From contig NZ_BEVZ01000004.1 of assembly GCF_003112515.1 (NCBI RefSeq), positions 1,054,001-1,118,000 of the forward strand: a DNA stretch of 64,000 nt. The letters run 5' to 3'. The notes beneath the pieces are model-generated. The model had not been told where the DNA came from. It saw only the letters and a program-made list of their open reading frames with translations, and made no database searches. Every line of letters starts with the position of its first letter. Position 1 is the first letter of the stretch. Below are positions 9,030-20,094 of this stretch, one piece after another. Both the position numbers and the translations under genes were made by a program. This DNA is from Streptomyces fragilis. Lineage in GTDB: Bacteria; Actinomycetota; Actinomycetes; Streptomycetales; Streptomycetaceae.

Positions 9030-9329
9030 TTAGAGCTTCATCAGTCGAGCGTCGTCGACCGAGGCCGAGTGGCGGGTACGGAAGAGCGACACGATGATCG
9101 CGAGCCCGACCACGACCTCCGCGGCGGCGACGACCATCGTGAAGAACGCGATGATCTGGCCGTCGAGGTTGCCGTGCATCCGGGAGAAGGCGATCAGGGA
9201 GAGGTTGCAGGCGTTGAGCATCAGCTCGATGCACATGAACACCACGATGGCGTTCCGCCGCACCAGCACTCCGGTGGCTCCGATGGTGAAGAGCAGAGCC
9301 GCGAGGTAGAGGTAATTGACCGGGTTCAC
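9030..9329 (-). CDS. nuoK: NADH-quinone oxidoreductase subunit K
   Basis: 99 aa, three transmembrane helices. It carries the conserved membrane glutamates in IVVFMCIELMLNACNL and AAAEVVVGLAIIV, which belong to the proton path between the quinone cavity and the pumping modules. The start overlaps the nuoJ stop by four bases. Confidence 0.97.
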   Translation of the reverse strand: MNPVNYLYLAALLFTIGATGVLVRRNAIVVFMCIELMLNACNLSLIAFSRMHGNLDGQIIAFFTMVVAAAEVVVGLAIIVSLFRTRHSASVDDARLMKL

Positions 9330-10189
9330 TGCTGGGCCTCCTCCGCCCGCGTCAGCTCCGTGGACCCGCCGCGGCGCGGCCGCGGAGGCTCCAGGGGGTC
9401 GCGCTCGAGGCGCTCGTTGGCGCGCTGCTCCAGCGCCCGCAGGTCGGCGATGGCCTGGCTGGAGACGTCACGGATCTGGCCGCGCTCGCGCAGCGTGGCG
9501 CTGACGGTGAGCTCGGACGGGGTGCCGTCGGGCAGCAGGCCCGCGACGTCGACCGCGTTGTGCCGGGCGTAGACGCCGGGGGCGGGCAGCGGCGGGATGT
9601 ACTCGCCCTTGCGGATGCGCTCCTCGGCGAGCTCCTTCTGCGTCTTGGCCCGCTCGGTGCGCTCCCGGTGGGTGAGCACCATGGCGCCGACGGCCGCCGT
9701 GATCAGCAGCGCGCCGGTGATCTCGAAGGCGAAGACGTACTTGCCGAACAGCAGGGCGGCCAGGCCCTGGATGTTGCCGCCGGAGTTGGCGGCGGCCAGT
9801 CCCTCGAACTCGGTGAGGGTCGCGTTGCCGATCCCGCCGATCAGCAGGACGCCGAAGCCCAGACCGCAGAGCAGGGCGAGCCAGCGCTGGCCCCTGATGG
9901 TCTCCTTCAGCGAGTCCGCCGCCGTGACGCCGACCAGCATGACGACGAACAGGAAGAGCATCATGATCGCGCCGGTGTAGACGACGATCTGCACGATGCC
10001 CAGGAAGTACGCGCCGTTGGCCAGGTAGAACACGGCGAGCACGATCATCGTGCCGGCCAGGCTGAGCGCGCTGTGCACGGCCCTCTTCAGGAAGACCGTG
10101 CCCAGGGCGCCGAGCACCGCGACGGTGCCGAGGATCCAGAACTGCACGGCCTCCCCGGTGGAGGTGGTGTACGCGGCGACGGTGTTCAC
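9326..10189 (-). CDS. nuoJ: NADH-quinone oxidoreductase subunit J
   Basis: 287 aa. Five transmembrane helices with the typical SLAGTMIVLAVFYLANGAYFLGIVQIVVYTGAIMMLFLFVVML run, followed by a charged cytosolic tail of about 110 residues that the E. coli protein lacks. The start is GTG at 10189, inside a GTGA overlap with the nuoI stop; the longer open frame upstream is out-of-frame nuoI sequence. Confidence 0.95.
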   Translation of the reverse strand: MNTVAAYTTSTGEAVQFWILGTVAVLGALGTVFLKRAVHSALSLAGTMIVLAVFYLANGAYFLGIVQIVVYTGAIMMLFLFVVMLVGVTAADSLKETIRGQRWLALLCGLGFGVLLIGGIGNATLTEFEGLAAANSGGNIQGLAALLFGKYVFAFEITGALLITAAVGAMVLTHRERTERAKTQKELAEERIRKGEYIPPLPAPGVYARHNAVDVAGLLPDGTPSELTVSATLRERGQIRDVSSQAIADLRALEQRANERLERDPLEPPRPRRGGSTELTRAEEAQQ

Positions 10190-10893
10190 GCCCCCACCTC
10201 CTGCTGGGCGGTGGGCTGGGTGTCCGCGTCCTGGGTCGCGTCCTCGGGCCGCTCGCCCTGGGAGACCGCGACCTGCCGGACGGTGCCGGGGGCGGCCTCG
10301 GTGACCAGGCCCCGGTAGTAGTCCTGCTCGTCGGTGCCCGGGAAGATGGAGTGGGGCGTGTCGACCATGCCCTCCTCCAGCCCGGCCAGCAGCTGCTCCT
10401 TGGTGTAGATCAGGTTCTGCCGGGTGAGGTCGGCGAGCTCGAACTCGTTGGTCATCGTCAGCGCCCGCGTCGGGCAGGCCTCGATGCACAGACCGCAGAG
10501 GATGCAGCGCGCGTAGTTGATCTGGTAGACGCGGCCGTACCGCTCGCCGGGCGAGTAGCGCTCCTCGTCGGTGTTGTCCGCGCCCTCGACGTAGATCGCG
10601 TCGGCGGGACAGGCCCAGGCGCACAGCTCGCAGCCGACGCACTTCTCCAGGCCGTCCGGATGGCGGTTGAGCTGATGCCGTCCGTGGAACCGCGGAGCGG
10701 TGGTCTTCTTCTGCTCCGGGTACTGCTCGGTCAGCCGCTTCTTGAACATGGCCTTGAAGGTCACGCCGAAACCGGCCACCGGGTTCATGAACCCGGGCTT
10801 GGTGTCGGCCGCGCTCTGCTGTGCCGCGGCCTTCTGTGCCAGGCCCTTCTCCGCCGCGGCCTTCTCGACCGGGGCGTTGTGTTCGTCAGCCAT
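10186..10893 (-). CDS. nuoI: NADH-quinone oxidoreductase subunit I (2x 4Fe-4S ferredoxin-like)
   Basis: 235 aa. Two CxxCxxCxxxCP motifs (CVGCELCAWACP and CILCGLCIEACP) bind clusters N6a and N6b, which pass electrons toward N2 in NuoB. An Ala/Lys-rich N-terminal stretch and a C-terminal tail of about 60 residues extend beyond the E. coli protein. The ATG at 10893 is preceded by AAGGAGG and overlaps the nuoH end by eight bases. Confidence 0.96.
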   Translation of the reverse strand: MADEHNAPVEKAAAEKGLAQKAAAQQSAADTKPGFMNPVAGFGVTFKAMFKKRLTEQYPEQKKTTAPRFHGRHQLNRHPDGLEKCVGCELCAWACPADAIYVEGADNTDEERYSPGERYGRVYQINYARCILCGLCIEACPTRALTMTNEFELADLTRQNLIYTKEQLLAGLEEGMVDTPHSIFPGTDEQDYYRGLVTEAAPGTVRQVAVSQGERPEDATQDADTQPTAQQEVGA

Positions 10894-12274
10894 CGGACGC
10901 CTCCTTTCCCTGCAGAGATCCGTCACGGGGTCCGTCGCCGTGGGTGTCCGGGCCGCCGCTGCCCACGAGTTCGCGTTCGGTGCGCGAGCGGCGCCGCGGC
11001 ACCGGGGGCAGTTGCTGGCCCGGCAGCGGGGGCACCGGGAACCCGCCGGCCATCGGGTCGAACGCGGCCGGCTCGGCGGCGTCCTCCTCCTGGGCCGGCG
11101 CGCGGCGCTCGCGCAACATGTCCACGACCAGGGAGACCAGGAGCAGGGCGATGATCGCCCCGGCCACGTAGAGGGCGATGTCGGTGAAGCCGTATCCCTC
11201 GTTACGCAGCGCCCGCATGGTGGCGACCACCATCAGCCACACCACCGAGACCGGGATGAGGACCTTCCAGCCGAGCTTCATCAGCTGGTCGTAGCGGACG
11301 CGGGGCAGCGAGCCGCGCAGCCAGATGAAGAGGAACAGCAGCAGCTGGACCTTGACCACGAACCAGAGCATCGGCCACCAGCCGTGGTTCGCGCCCTCCC
11401 AGAAGCTGCTGATCGGGTACGGGGCCCGCCAGCCGCCCAGGAAGAGCGTGGTGGCGACCGCCGAGACCGTCACCATGTTCACGTACTCGGCGAGCATGAA
11501 CATCGCGAACTTGATGGACGAGTACTCGGTGTTGAAGCCGCCGACCAGGTCGCCCTCGGACTCGGGCATGTCGAAGGGCGCCCGGTTGGTCTCGCCGACC
11601 ATGGTCACGATGTAGAGGATGAAGGAGACCGGCAGCAGCACCACGAACCAGCGGTTGTCCTGCTGGGCGACGATCTCCGAGGTCGACATCGACCCGGAGT
11701 AGAGGAACACCGAGGCGAAGGCCGCGCCCATGGCGATCTCGTAGGAGATCATCTGCGCGCAGGAGCGCAGGCCGCCCAGGAGCGGGTAGGTGGAGCCGGA
11801 GCTCCAGCCGGCCAGCACGATGCCGTAGATGCCGACCGAGGCGACCGCGAGGATGTAGAGCATCGCGATCGGCAGGTCGGTCAGCTGCATGGTGGTGCGC
11901 TGGCCGAAGATGGAGACCTCGTTGCCCGGCGGGCCGAACGGGATCACCGCGATGGCCATGAAGGCGGGGATCGCGGCGACGATCGGCGCCAGGATGTACA
12001 CCACCTTGTCGGCCCGGCGGACGACCACGTCCTCCTTGAGCATCAGCTTCATGCCGTCGGCCAGGGACTGCAGGAGTCCCCAGGGGCCGTGACGGTTCGG
12101 GCCGATGCGCAGCTGCATCCAGGCGACGACCTTGCGCTCCCAGACGATGGCGAACAGCACCGTCACCATCAGGAACGCGAAGCAGAAGACGGCCTTGACG
12201 ACGACCAGCCACCAGGGGTCCTGGCCGAACATCGAGAGGTCTTCCGCGGCGAGGCGCGTCAGGTTCTGGTTCAC
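10886..12274 (-). CDS. nuoH: NADH-quinone oxidoreductase subunit H
   Basis: 462 aa. Membrane subunit forming much of the quinone-binding cavity. Conserved ERKVVAWMQLRIGPNRHGPWGLLQ and the acidic loop around DMPESEGDLVGGFNTEYSS are present. A polar C-terminal tail of roughly 80 residues (from RERRAPAQEEDAA) is additional to the E. coli length. The GTG start at 12274 lies in a GTGA overlap with nuoG. Confidence 0.96.
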   Translation of the reverse strand: MNQNLTRLAAEDLSMFGQDPWWLVVVKAVFCFAFLMVTVLFAIVWERKVVAWMQLRIGPNRHGPWGLLQSLADGMKLMLKEDVVVRRADKVVYILAPIVAAIPAFMAIAVIPFGPPGNEVSIFGQRTTMQLTDLPIAMLYILAVASVGIYGIVLAGWSSGSTYPLLGGLRSCAQMISYEIAMGAAFASVFLYSGSMSTSEIVAQQDNRWFVVLLPVSFILYIVTMVGETNRAPFDMPESEGDLVGGFNTEYSSIKFAMFMLAEYVNMVTVSAVATTLFLGGWRAPYPISSFWEGANHGWWPMLWFVVKVQLLLFLFIWLRGSLPRVRYDQLMKLGWKVLIPVSVVWLMVVATMRALRNEGYGFTDIALYVAGAIIALLLVSLVVDMLRERRAPAQEEDAAEPAAFDPMAGGFPVPPLPGQQLPPVPRRRSRTERELVGSGGPDTHGDGPRDGSLQGKEASDG

Positions 12275-14784
12275 GCTCCGGCCTCCTCGGCGGTACCGGG
12301 GGCCTCGGCGGCGAGGGTCGCCGGGCCGACGCGGACCAGGGCGCCGGGCAGCGCCCCGGTGTCGGAGGCGACGCCGCCCCCGGTGGAGTTGAGCGGCAGC
12401 CACACCACCCGGTCGGGCATCGCGGTCACCGTCAGCGGCAGCGCGACGCTGCCGGCCGGGCCGGTCACGGCGACCTGGTCGCCGTCCTTGACGCCCGCCT
12501 CGGCGGCGGTGGCGGCGGAGAGCCGCACGGTGGCCGCGTGGCGGGTGCCGGCCAGGGCGTCGTCGCCCTGCTGGAGGACGCCCTGGTCGAGCAGGAGCCG
12601 GTGCCCGGCGAGGACCGCCTCGCCCGCGGCGGGGCGGGGCAGGTCGGCGGGGACGGCGGCCGGGCCCTCGGGGCGCTGCCCCTCCCAGACACCGAGCCGG
12701 TCGATCTCCGCACGCGTGGTGCGCAGGTCGGGCAGGCCCAGGTGGCGGTCCATGGCGTCGGCCAGCATGTGCAGCACCCGGCTGTCCGCCGGGTGGTACC
12801 GGGTGGTCGACTGGTCGGGCTTCAGGGCGGCCTCGAACGGGCGGACCCTTCCTTCCCAGTTGACGAAGGCGCCGGCCTTCTCGGCGACCGCGGCCACCGG
12901 CAGCACCACGTCGGCGTGCTCGGTGACCTCGCTCGGCCGTAGTTCGAGCGAGACCAGGAAGCCCACCTCGGCGAGTGCCCGGCGGGCGAGGGCCGGGTCG
13001 GGCAGGTCGGCGACCTCGACGCCGGCGACGACCAGTGCCGCGAGCTCTCCCTCGGCCGCCGCGTCGAGCATGCGGGCGGTGTCCCGGCCCGGACGCTCGG
13101 GCAGGGCGGAGGTCCCCCAGGCGGCTGCCACCTCGCGGCGGGCCTGCGGGTCGTGGGCGGGGCGGCCGCCGGGCAGCAGCCCGGGCAGGGCGCCCGCCTC
13201 GATCGCTCCCCGCTCGCCGGCCCGGCGCGGGATCCACGCCAGGCGGGCGCCGGTGGCGGTCGCCACCCGGACCGCGGCGGTGAGTCCGCCCGGGACCGCG
13301 GCGAGCCGCTCGCCGACCAGGATCACCGCGCCCTCGGCGCGCAGCGCCTCGGCCACCTTCGGGGCGTCGCCCTCCAGGCCGGTGCCGCCGGCCAGCGCCT
13401 CGAGCCAGGCCGTCTCGGTGCCGGGGGCGGCCGGCAGCAGCGTGCCGCCCGCCTTGGTCAGGCCCCGGGTGGCGTGGCTCGCGAGCGAGAACACCTTCTG
13501 CCCGTGCTTGCGCCAGGCCTTGCGGAGCCGCAGGAAGACGCCGGGCGCCTCCTCCTCCGCCTCGAAGCCGGCCAGCAGCACGGCGGGCGCCTGCTCCAGC
13601 GTCGTGTACGTGAGGCCGGTTCCGTCCAGGCCGACGCCGCGTCCGGCGACCCGGGAGGCGAGGAAGACGGACTCCTCGTCGCTGTGCGCCCGGGCCCGGA
13701 AGTCGATGTCGTTGGTGTCCAGCGCGATCCGGGCGAACTTGGCGTACGCGTAGGCGTCCTCGACGGTGAGCCGTCCGCCGGTCAGCACGCCGGCCCGGCC
13801 GCGCGCGACGTTCAGCCCGCGCGCCGCGGCCTCCAGCGCCTCCGGCCAGGAGGCCGGCTCCAGCACGCCCTCGGCGCCTCGGACCAGCGGCGTCGCCAGG
13901 CGGTCGCGCTGCTGGGCGTAGCGGAAGGCGAAGCGGCCCTTGTCGCAGATCCACTCCTCGTTGACCTGCGGGTCGTCCGCGGCCAGCCGGCGCATCACCT
14001 TGCCGCGCCGGTGGTCGGTGCGGGTGGCGCAGCCGCCCGCGCAGTGCTCGCAGACCGAAGGGCTGGAGATCAGGTCGAAGGGGCGGGCCCGGAACCGGTA
14101 GGCGGCCGAGGTCAGCGCGCCGACCGGGCAGATCTGGATGGTGTTGCCGGAGAAGTACGACTGGAACGGGTCGCCCACGCCGGTGCCGACCTGCTGGAGC
14201 GCGCCGCGCTCGACCAGTTCGATCATCGGGTCGCCGGCGATCTGGTTCGAGAAGCGGGTGCAGCGGGCGCAGAGCACGCAGCGCTCACGGTCCAGCAGCA
14301 CCTGGGTGGAGATGGGCACCGGCTTCTCGTAGGTGCGCTTGTGGCCCTCGAAGCGGGACTCGGCGTTGCCGTGCGACATCGCCTGGTTCTGCAGGGGGCA
14401 CTCGCCGCCCTTGTCGCAGACCGGGCAGTCCAGGGGGTGGTTGATGAGCAGCAGCTCCATGACCCCCTTCTGCGCCTTCTCGGCGACCGGGGAGGTCAGC
14501 TGCGTCTTCACCACCATGCCGTCGGTGCAGGTGATGGTGCAGGAGGCCATCGGCTTGCGCTGGCCCTCCACCTCGACGATGCACTGGCGGCAGGCGCCGG
14601 CCGGGTCGAGGGCCGGGTGGTCGCAGAACCGGGGGATCTCGATGCCGAGCTGCTCGGCGGCCCGGATGACCAGGGTGCCCTTGGGCACGCTGATCTCCGC
14701 ACCGTCGATCGTCAGACGGACGAGGTCCTCCGGGGGCACCGCTCCCGGTCCGCCGCCGGAGGGAGCACTGGTCGGCGCGGTCAT
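12271..14784 (-). CDS. nuoG: NADH-quinone oxidoreductase subunit G
   Basis: 837 aa. The N-terminal domain holds 2Fe-2S cluster N1b (GACRQCIVEVEGQRKPMASC), the His/Cys N5 site (HPLDCPVCDKGGECPLQ) and N4 (RCVLCARCTRFS). The molybdopterin-oxidoreductase-like region also retains a complete CxxCxxxCx27C motif (CEHCAGGC to WICDKGRF), the signature of the extra cluster N7 found in E. coli and Thermus but lost in mitochondria. The protein forms the peripheral arm with NuoE and NuoF. The start at 14784 overlaps the nuoF stop by four bases. Confidence 0.96.
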   Translation of the reverse strand: MTAPTSAPSGGGPGAVPPEDLVRLTIDGAEISVPKGTLVIRAAEQLGIEIPRFCDHPALDPAGACRQCIVEVEGQRKPMASCTITCTDGMVVKTQLTSPVAEKAQKGVMELLLINHPLDCPVCDKGGECPLQNQAMSHGNAESRFEGHKRTYEKPVPISTQVLLDRERCVLCARCTRFSNQIAGDPMIELVERGALQQVGTGVGDPFQSYFSGNTIQICPVGALTSAAYRFRARPFDLISSPSVCEHCAGGCATRTDHRRGKVMRRLAADDPQVNEEWICDKGRFAFRYAQQRDRLATPLVRGAEGVLEPASWPEALEAAARGLNVARGRAGVLTGGRLTVEDAYAYAKFARIALDTNDIDFRARAHSDEESVFLASRVAGRGVGLDGTGLTYTTLEQAPAVLLAGFEAEEEAPGVFLRLRKAWRKHGQKVFSLASHATRGLTKAGGTLLPAAPGTETAWLEALAGGTGLEGDAPKVAEALRAEGAVILVGERLAAVPGGLTAAVRVATATGARLAWIPRRAGERGAIEAGALPGLLPGGRPAHDPQARREVAAAWGTSALPERPGRDTARMLDAAAEGELAALVVAGVEVADLPDPALARRALAEVGFLVSLELRPSEVTEHADVVLPVAAVAEKAGAFVNWEGRVRPFEAALKPDQSTTRYHPADSRVLHMLADAMDRHLGLPDLRTTRAEIDRLGVWEGQRPEGPAAVPADLPRPAAGEAVLAGHRLLLDQGVLQQGDDALAGTRHAATVRLSAATAAEAGVKDGDQVAVTGPAGSVALPLTVTAMPDRVVWLPLNSTGGGVASDTGALPGALVRVGPATLAAEAPGTAEEAGA

Positions 14785-16133
14785 GCGTTCACCTCCGTGT
14801 GCTTGTCCGCCCAGACGGTGGACTTCGCCGGGTCGAAGGGGCAGCCGCGCCCCCTGATGTGCTCCTCGTACTCGTCGCGGAAGTACTTGAGGGAGGAGAA
14901 GATCGGCGAGGCGGCGCCGTCGCCGAGGGCGCAGAACGACTTGCCGTTGATGTTGTCGGCGATGTCGTTGAGCTTGTCGAGGTCGGCCATCTCGCCCTTG
15001 CCGGCCTCGATGTCGCGCAGCAGCTGGACCAGCCAGTAGGTGCCCTCGCGGCAGGGGGTGCACTTGCCGCAGGACTCGTGCGCGTAGAACTCGGTCCAGC
15101 GGGTGACCGCGCGGACCACGCAGGTGGTCTCGTCGAAGCACTGCAGGGCCTTGGTGCCGAGCATGGAGCCGGCCGCGCCGACGCCCTCGTAGTCCAGCGG
15201 GACGTCGAGGTGCTCGTCGGTGAACATCGGGGTGGAGGAGCCGCCGGGCGTCCAGAACTTGAGGCGGTGCCCAGGCCGCATGCCGCCGCTCATGTCGAGC
15301 AGCTGGCGCAGCGTGATGCCGAGCGGGGCCTCGAACTGGCCGGGGTTGGCGACGTGGCCGCTGAGCGAGTACAGCGTGAAGCCCGGGGACTTCTCGCTGC
15401 CCATGGAGCGGAACCACTCCTTGCCGTGGTGCATGATCGCGGGAACCGAGGCGATCGACTCCACGTTGTTCACCACGGTGGGGCAGGCGTAGAGGCCGGC
15501 GACCGCCGGGAAGGGCGGGCGCAGCCTGGGCTGGCCGCGGCGTCCTTCCAGCGAGTCGAGCAGCGCCGTCTCCTCGCCGCAGATGTACGCGCCCGCGCCC
15601 GCGTGCACGGTGATGTCCAGGTCGATGCCGCTGCCCAGGACGTTCTCGCCCAGGTAGCCGGCCGCGTAGGCCTCGCGCACGGCGGAGTGCAGCCGCCGCA
15701 GCACGGGGACGACCTCGCCGCGCAGGTAGATGAAGGCGTGCGAGGAGCGGATGGCGTAGCAGGCGATGATCATTCCCTCGATGAGGGAGTGCGGGTTCGC
15801 GTAGAGGAGGGGGATGTCCTTGCAGGTGCCCGGCTCCGACTCGTCGGCGTTGACGACGAGGTAGTGCGGTTTGCCGTCGCCCTGCGGGATGAACTGCCAC
15901 TTCATCCCGGTGGGGAAGCCGGCGCCGCCGCGGCCGCGCAGGCCCGAGTCCTTGACGTAGGCGATGACCTCGTCGGGGCTCATGGTCAGGGCCTTGCGCA
16001 GCCCTTCGTAGCCGTCGTGCCGGCGGTAGACGTCCAGGGTCCAGGAACGGTCCTCGTCCCAGAACGCCGACAGCACGGGAGCGAGCAGCTTGTCGGGGCT
16101 CGTCTCGTTGAGCTCTCCGGTCGCCACGCTCAT
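14781..16133 (-). CDS. nuoF: NADH-quinone oxidoreductase subunit F (NADH/FMN-binding)
   Basis: 450 aa. The FMN/NADH fold is marked by GLRGRGGAGFPTGMKW and VVNADESEPGTCKD. Cluster N3 ligands are SCGKCTPCREG plus the later Cys in KSFCALGDGAASP. This subunit oxidises NADH and feeds electrons to the cluster chain. Its ATG shares one base with the nuoE stop (TGATG). Confidence 0.97.
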   Translation of the reverse strand: MSVATGELNETSPDKLLAPVLSAFWDEDRSWTLDVYRRHDGYEGLRKALTMSPDEVIAYVKDSGLRGRGGAGFPTGMKWQFIPQGDGKPHYLVVNADESEPGTCKDIPLLYANPHSLIEGMIIACYAIRSSHAFIYLRGEVVPVLRRLHSAVREAYAAGYLGENVLGSGIDLDITVHAGAGAYICGEETALLDSLEGRRGQPRLRPPFPAVAGLYACPTVVNNVESIASVPAIMHHGKEWFRSMGSEKSPGFTLYSLSGHVANPGQFEAPLGITLRQLLDMSGGMRPGHRLKFWTPGGSSTPMFTDEHLDVPLDYEGVGAAGSMLGTKALQCFDETTCVVRAVTRWTEFYAHESCGKCTPCREGTYWLVQLLRDIEAGKGEMADLDKLNDIADNINGKSFCALGDGAASPIFSSLKYFRDEYEEHIRGRGCPFDPAKSTVWADKHTEVNA

Positions 16134-17079
16134 CACTCCCCCTCCTCTTCTTCGGCGGAACCCGCGGGGCCGGCGGGGCCGCCCACGGGTCCTGCCGGGT
16201 GGGCCGGGTCGGACGCCGAGGTGGTGCTCGGCGCGTCGTGCGAGCTGGAGTGCGACGCGGACGGGGGCCCGGTCCGCGGCCCGTCGCCCGGGCCGGCCTC
16301 GCGAGGGGCGGCGTCCGGGCGGTCGGTGTCGCGCGCCGCGGCGTCGCGGGGGTGGACGACGCGGGCGCCGAGCGGCTGCCCCTTGGCGAGGCGGAGCCCG
16401 AGCAGCGAGGCGGGTCCGGCGCTGCCGCCCGCCTCGACGGCGCCGGGGCGCTCGTCGGGGAAGCCGGCCAGGATGCGCGCCGTCTCCTTGAAGGTGCACA
16501 GCGGCGCGCCGCGGGTCGGCGTGACGGGGCGGCCCTCGATGAGGTCGTCGACGAGCTGCCGGGCGGTGGCCGGCGTCATGTTGTCGAAGAACTCCCAGTT
16601 GACCATCACCACGGGGGCGAAGTCGCAGGCCGCGTTGCACTCGATGTGCTCGAGGGTGACCTTGCCGTCGGCGGTGGTGCCGTTGTTGCCGACGCCCAGG
16701 TGCTGCTGGAGGTCCTCGAAGATGGCGTCGCCGCCCATCACCGCGCAGAGCGTGTTGGTGCACACGCCCACCTGGTAGTCGCCGCTCGGCCGCCGCCGGT
16801 ACATCGTGTAGAAGGTGGCGACGGCGGTGACCTCGGCGGTGGTGAGGTCCAGCATCTCGGCGCAGAACCTCATGCCGGTGCGGGTGACGTGGCCCTCCTC
16901 CGACTGCACCAGGTGCAGCATCGGCAGCAGCGCGGAGCGGGAGTCCGGGTAGCGGGCGATGATCTCGCGCGCGTCGGCCTCCAGCCGCGTCCGCACGTCC
17001 GCCGGGTAGTCCGGGGCGGGCAGTTCGGGCATTCCCAGGCCGACGCCCTGGGAGGGTGTGCCCTGGGCAGGTGTGCTGG

Positions 17080-17083
<4 letters not shown>
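16133..17083 (-). CDS. nuoE: NADH-quinone oxidoreductase subunit E, with long disordered tail
   Basis: 316 aa. The thioredoxin-like domain binds 2Fe-2S cluster N1a through CTNTLC and CNAAC. After about residue 205 comes a tail of some 110 residues rich in Gly, Pro, Ala, Ser and Asp that ends in a glutamate run; the E. coli protein has none of this. The start is GTG at 17083, in a GTGA overlap with nuoD. Confidence 0.95.
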
Positions 17084-18398
<1,315 letters not shown>

Positions 18399-18402
<4 letters not shown>

Positions 18403-19151
18403 GAGTACGACCTCCGCTGGTCCGGAGCCGGGATCTGGGCGCCCTTGTACTCGACGGGGATGCCGCCGAGGGAGTAGTCCTTGCGCTGCGGATGGCCCTG
18501 CCAGTCGTCCGGCATCATGATCCGCGTGAGTGCCGGGTGGCCGTCGAAGACGATGCCGAAGAAGTCGTACGTCTCGCGCTCGTGCCAGTCGTTGGTCGGG
18601 TACACCGACACCAGCGAGGGGATCCTCCGGTCGCCGTCGGGCGTACTGACCTCCAGCCTGATCAGCCGGTTGTGGGTGATCGACCGCAGGTGGTAGACGG
18701 CGTGCAGCTCGCGGCCCTTGTCGTTCGGGTAGTGCACGCCGCTGACGCCGGTGCACAGCTCGAACCGCAGCGCCGGGTCGTCGCGCAGCGTGCGGGCGAC
18801 GCGCGGCAGGTGCTCGCGCTCGATGTGGAAGGTGAGCTCGCCGCGGTCGACGACGGTGCGCTCGATCGCGTTCTGCGGGAGCAGCCCCTGCTCCTCCAGG
18901 GCGCCCTCCAGCTCGTCGGCGACCTCGTCGAACCAGCCGCCGTAGGGCCGGGAGGACGGGCCGGGGAGCCGGACCGGGCGCACCAGGCCGCCGTAGCCGG
19001 AGGTGTCGCCCCCGTTGTTCGCACCGAACATCCCGCGCTGGACGCGGATCTCCTCGCCGTGGTCCCCCCGCTGTCCGGGGAGGTTCGAGGCGGAGAGGTC
19101 CTTCTCCGGGTTGGGCTCGCTGCGCGGGTCGGGTTCTTTGGCGTCGCTCAT
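18399..19151 (-). CDS. nuoC: NADH-quinone oxidoreductase subunit C
   Basis: 250 aa. The 30-kDa-type domain is shown by HAVYHLRSITHNRLIRLEV and ETYDFFGIVFDGHPALTRIMMPDDWQGHPQRKDYSLGG, the usual subunit C signature. About 80 polar N-terminal residues precede it. The start overlaps the nuoB stop by four bases. Confidence 0.96.
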
Positions 19152-19702
19152 CGGAGGAGGCCCTTCATCTCGATGGTCGGCAGGGCCTTCAGCGCCGCCT
19201 CCTCCGCCTCCCGGGCCGCCTCCTCGGCGTTCACGCCGAGCTTGGAGGTGCGGACCTTCTCGTGGAGCTTGAGAATCGCGTCCATCAGCATCTCCGGCCG
19301 CGGCGGGCAGCCGGGGAGATAGATGTCGACCGGCACGATGTGGTCGACGCCCTGCACGATCGCGTAGTTGTTGAACATGCCGCCCGACGAGGCGCAGACG
19401 CCCATGGAGATCACCCACTTGGGGTTGGGCATCTGGTCGTAGACCTGGCGCAGGACGGGGGCCATCTTCTGGCTCACCCGGCCGGCCACGATCATCAGGT
19501 CGGCCTGGCGCGGCGATCCGCGGAAGACCTCCATGCCGAACCTCGCCAGGTCGTAGCGGCCGGCGCCTGTCGTCATCATCTCGATGGCGCAGCACGCCAG
19601 GCCGAACGTGGCGGGGAACATGGATGACTTGCGCACCCAGCCCGCGGCCTGCTCGACGGTGGTCAGCAGGAATCCGCTCGGCAGCTTTTCCTCGAGTCCC
19701 AT
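19148..19702 (-). CDS. nuoB: NADH-quinone oxidoreductase subunit B (cluster N2)
   Basis: 184 aa. Holds the terminal cluster N2 with ligands in GLACCAIEMM, GVCASSGGMFNNYA and YLPGCPPRPE. N2 reduces menaquinone at the NuoB/NuoD interface. The gap to nuoA is 32 bases, the largest in the operon. Confidence 0.97.
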   Translation of the reverse strand: MGLEEKLPSGFLLTTVEQAAGWVRKSSMFPATFGLACCAIEMMTTGAGRYDLARFGMEVFRGSPRQADLMIVAGRVSQKMAPVLRQVYDQMPNPKWVISMGVCASSGGMFNNYAIVQGVDHIVPVDIYLPGCPPRPEMLMDAILKLHEKVRTSKLGVNAEEAAREAEEAALKALPTIEMKGLLR

Positions 19703-19734
19703 GTCTCTCAGCCCCTCAGGCCCCTAGGGGGCTC

Positions 19735-20094
19735 TCAGTCCCATTCCAGGCCGCCGCGACGCCACACGTAGGCGTACGCGACGAAGACGGTGAGCACGAA
19801 GAGCAGCATCTCGACGAGCCCGAAGATCCCCAGGGCGTCGAAGGTGACCGCCCACGGATAGAGGAAGACGATCTCGATGTCGAAGATGATGAAGAGCATC
19901 GCCGTCAGGTAGTACTTGATGGGGAATCGCCCACCGCCGGCCGGTTGAGGGGTCGGCTCGATACCGCATTCGTACGCCTCGAGCTTTGCTCGGTTGTAGC
20001 GCTTTGGACCGATAAGCGTGGCCATGACCACGGAGAAGATCGCAAAGCCTGCCCCGAGGGCTCCCAGTACGAGGATGGGCGCATACGCGTTCAC
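19735..20094 (-). CDS. nuoA: NADH-quinone oxidoreductase subunit A
   Basis: 119 aa, three transmembrane helices. Contains the conserved YECGIEP loop and FIIFDIEIVFLYPWAV. First gene of the operon. The GTG start at 20094 is preceded by GAGGAGCGAGGAGC. Transcription starts in the long region upstream (20095-20819), where Rex-like boxes are suspected. Confidence 0.96.
   Translation of the reverse strand: MNAYAPILVLGALGAGFAIFSVVMATLIGPKRYNRAKLEAYECGIEPTPQPAGGGRFPIKYYLTAMLFIIFDIEIVFLYPWAVTFDALGIFGLVEMLLFVLTVFVAYAYVWRRGGLEWD

Noticed and set aside
6951..13753. Very long plus-strand ORFs (873 and 1017 codons) across nuoL to nuoG
   Set aside because: They are antisense to well-conserved nuo genes, rich in Arg, Gly, His and Ala, and show no domain. 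This is the usual artefact of high-GC codon bias.
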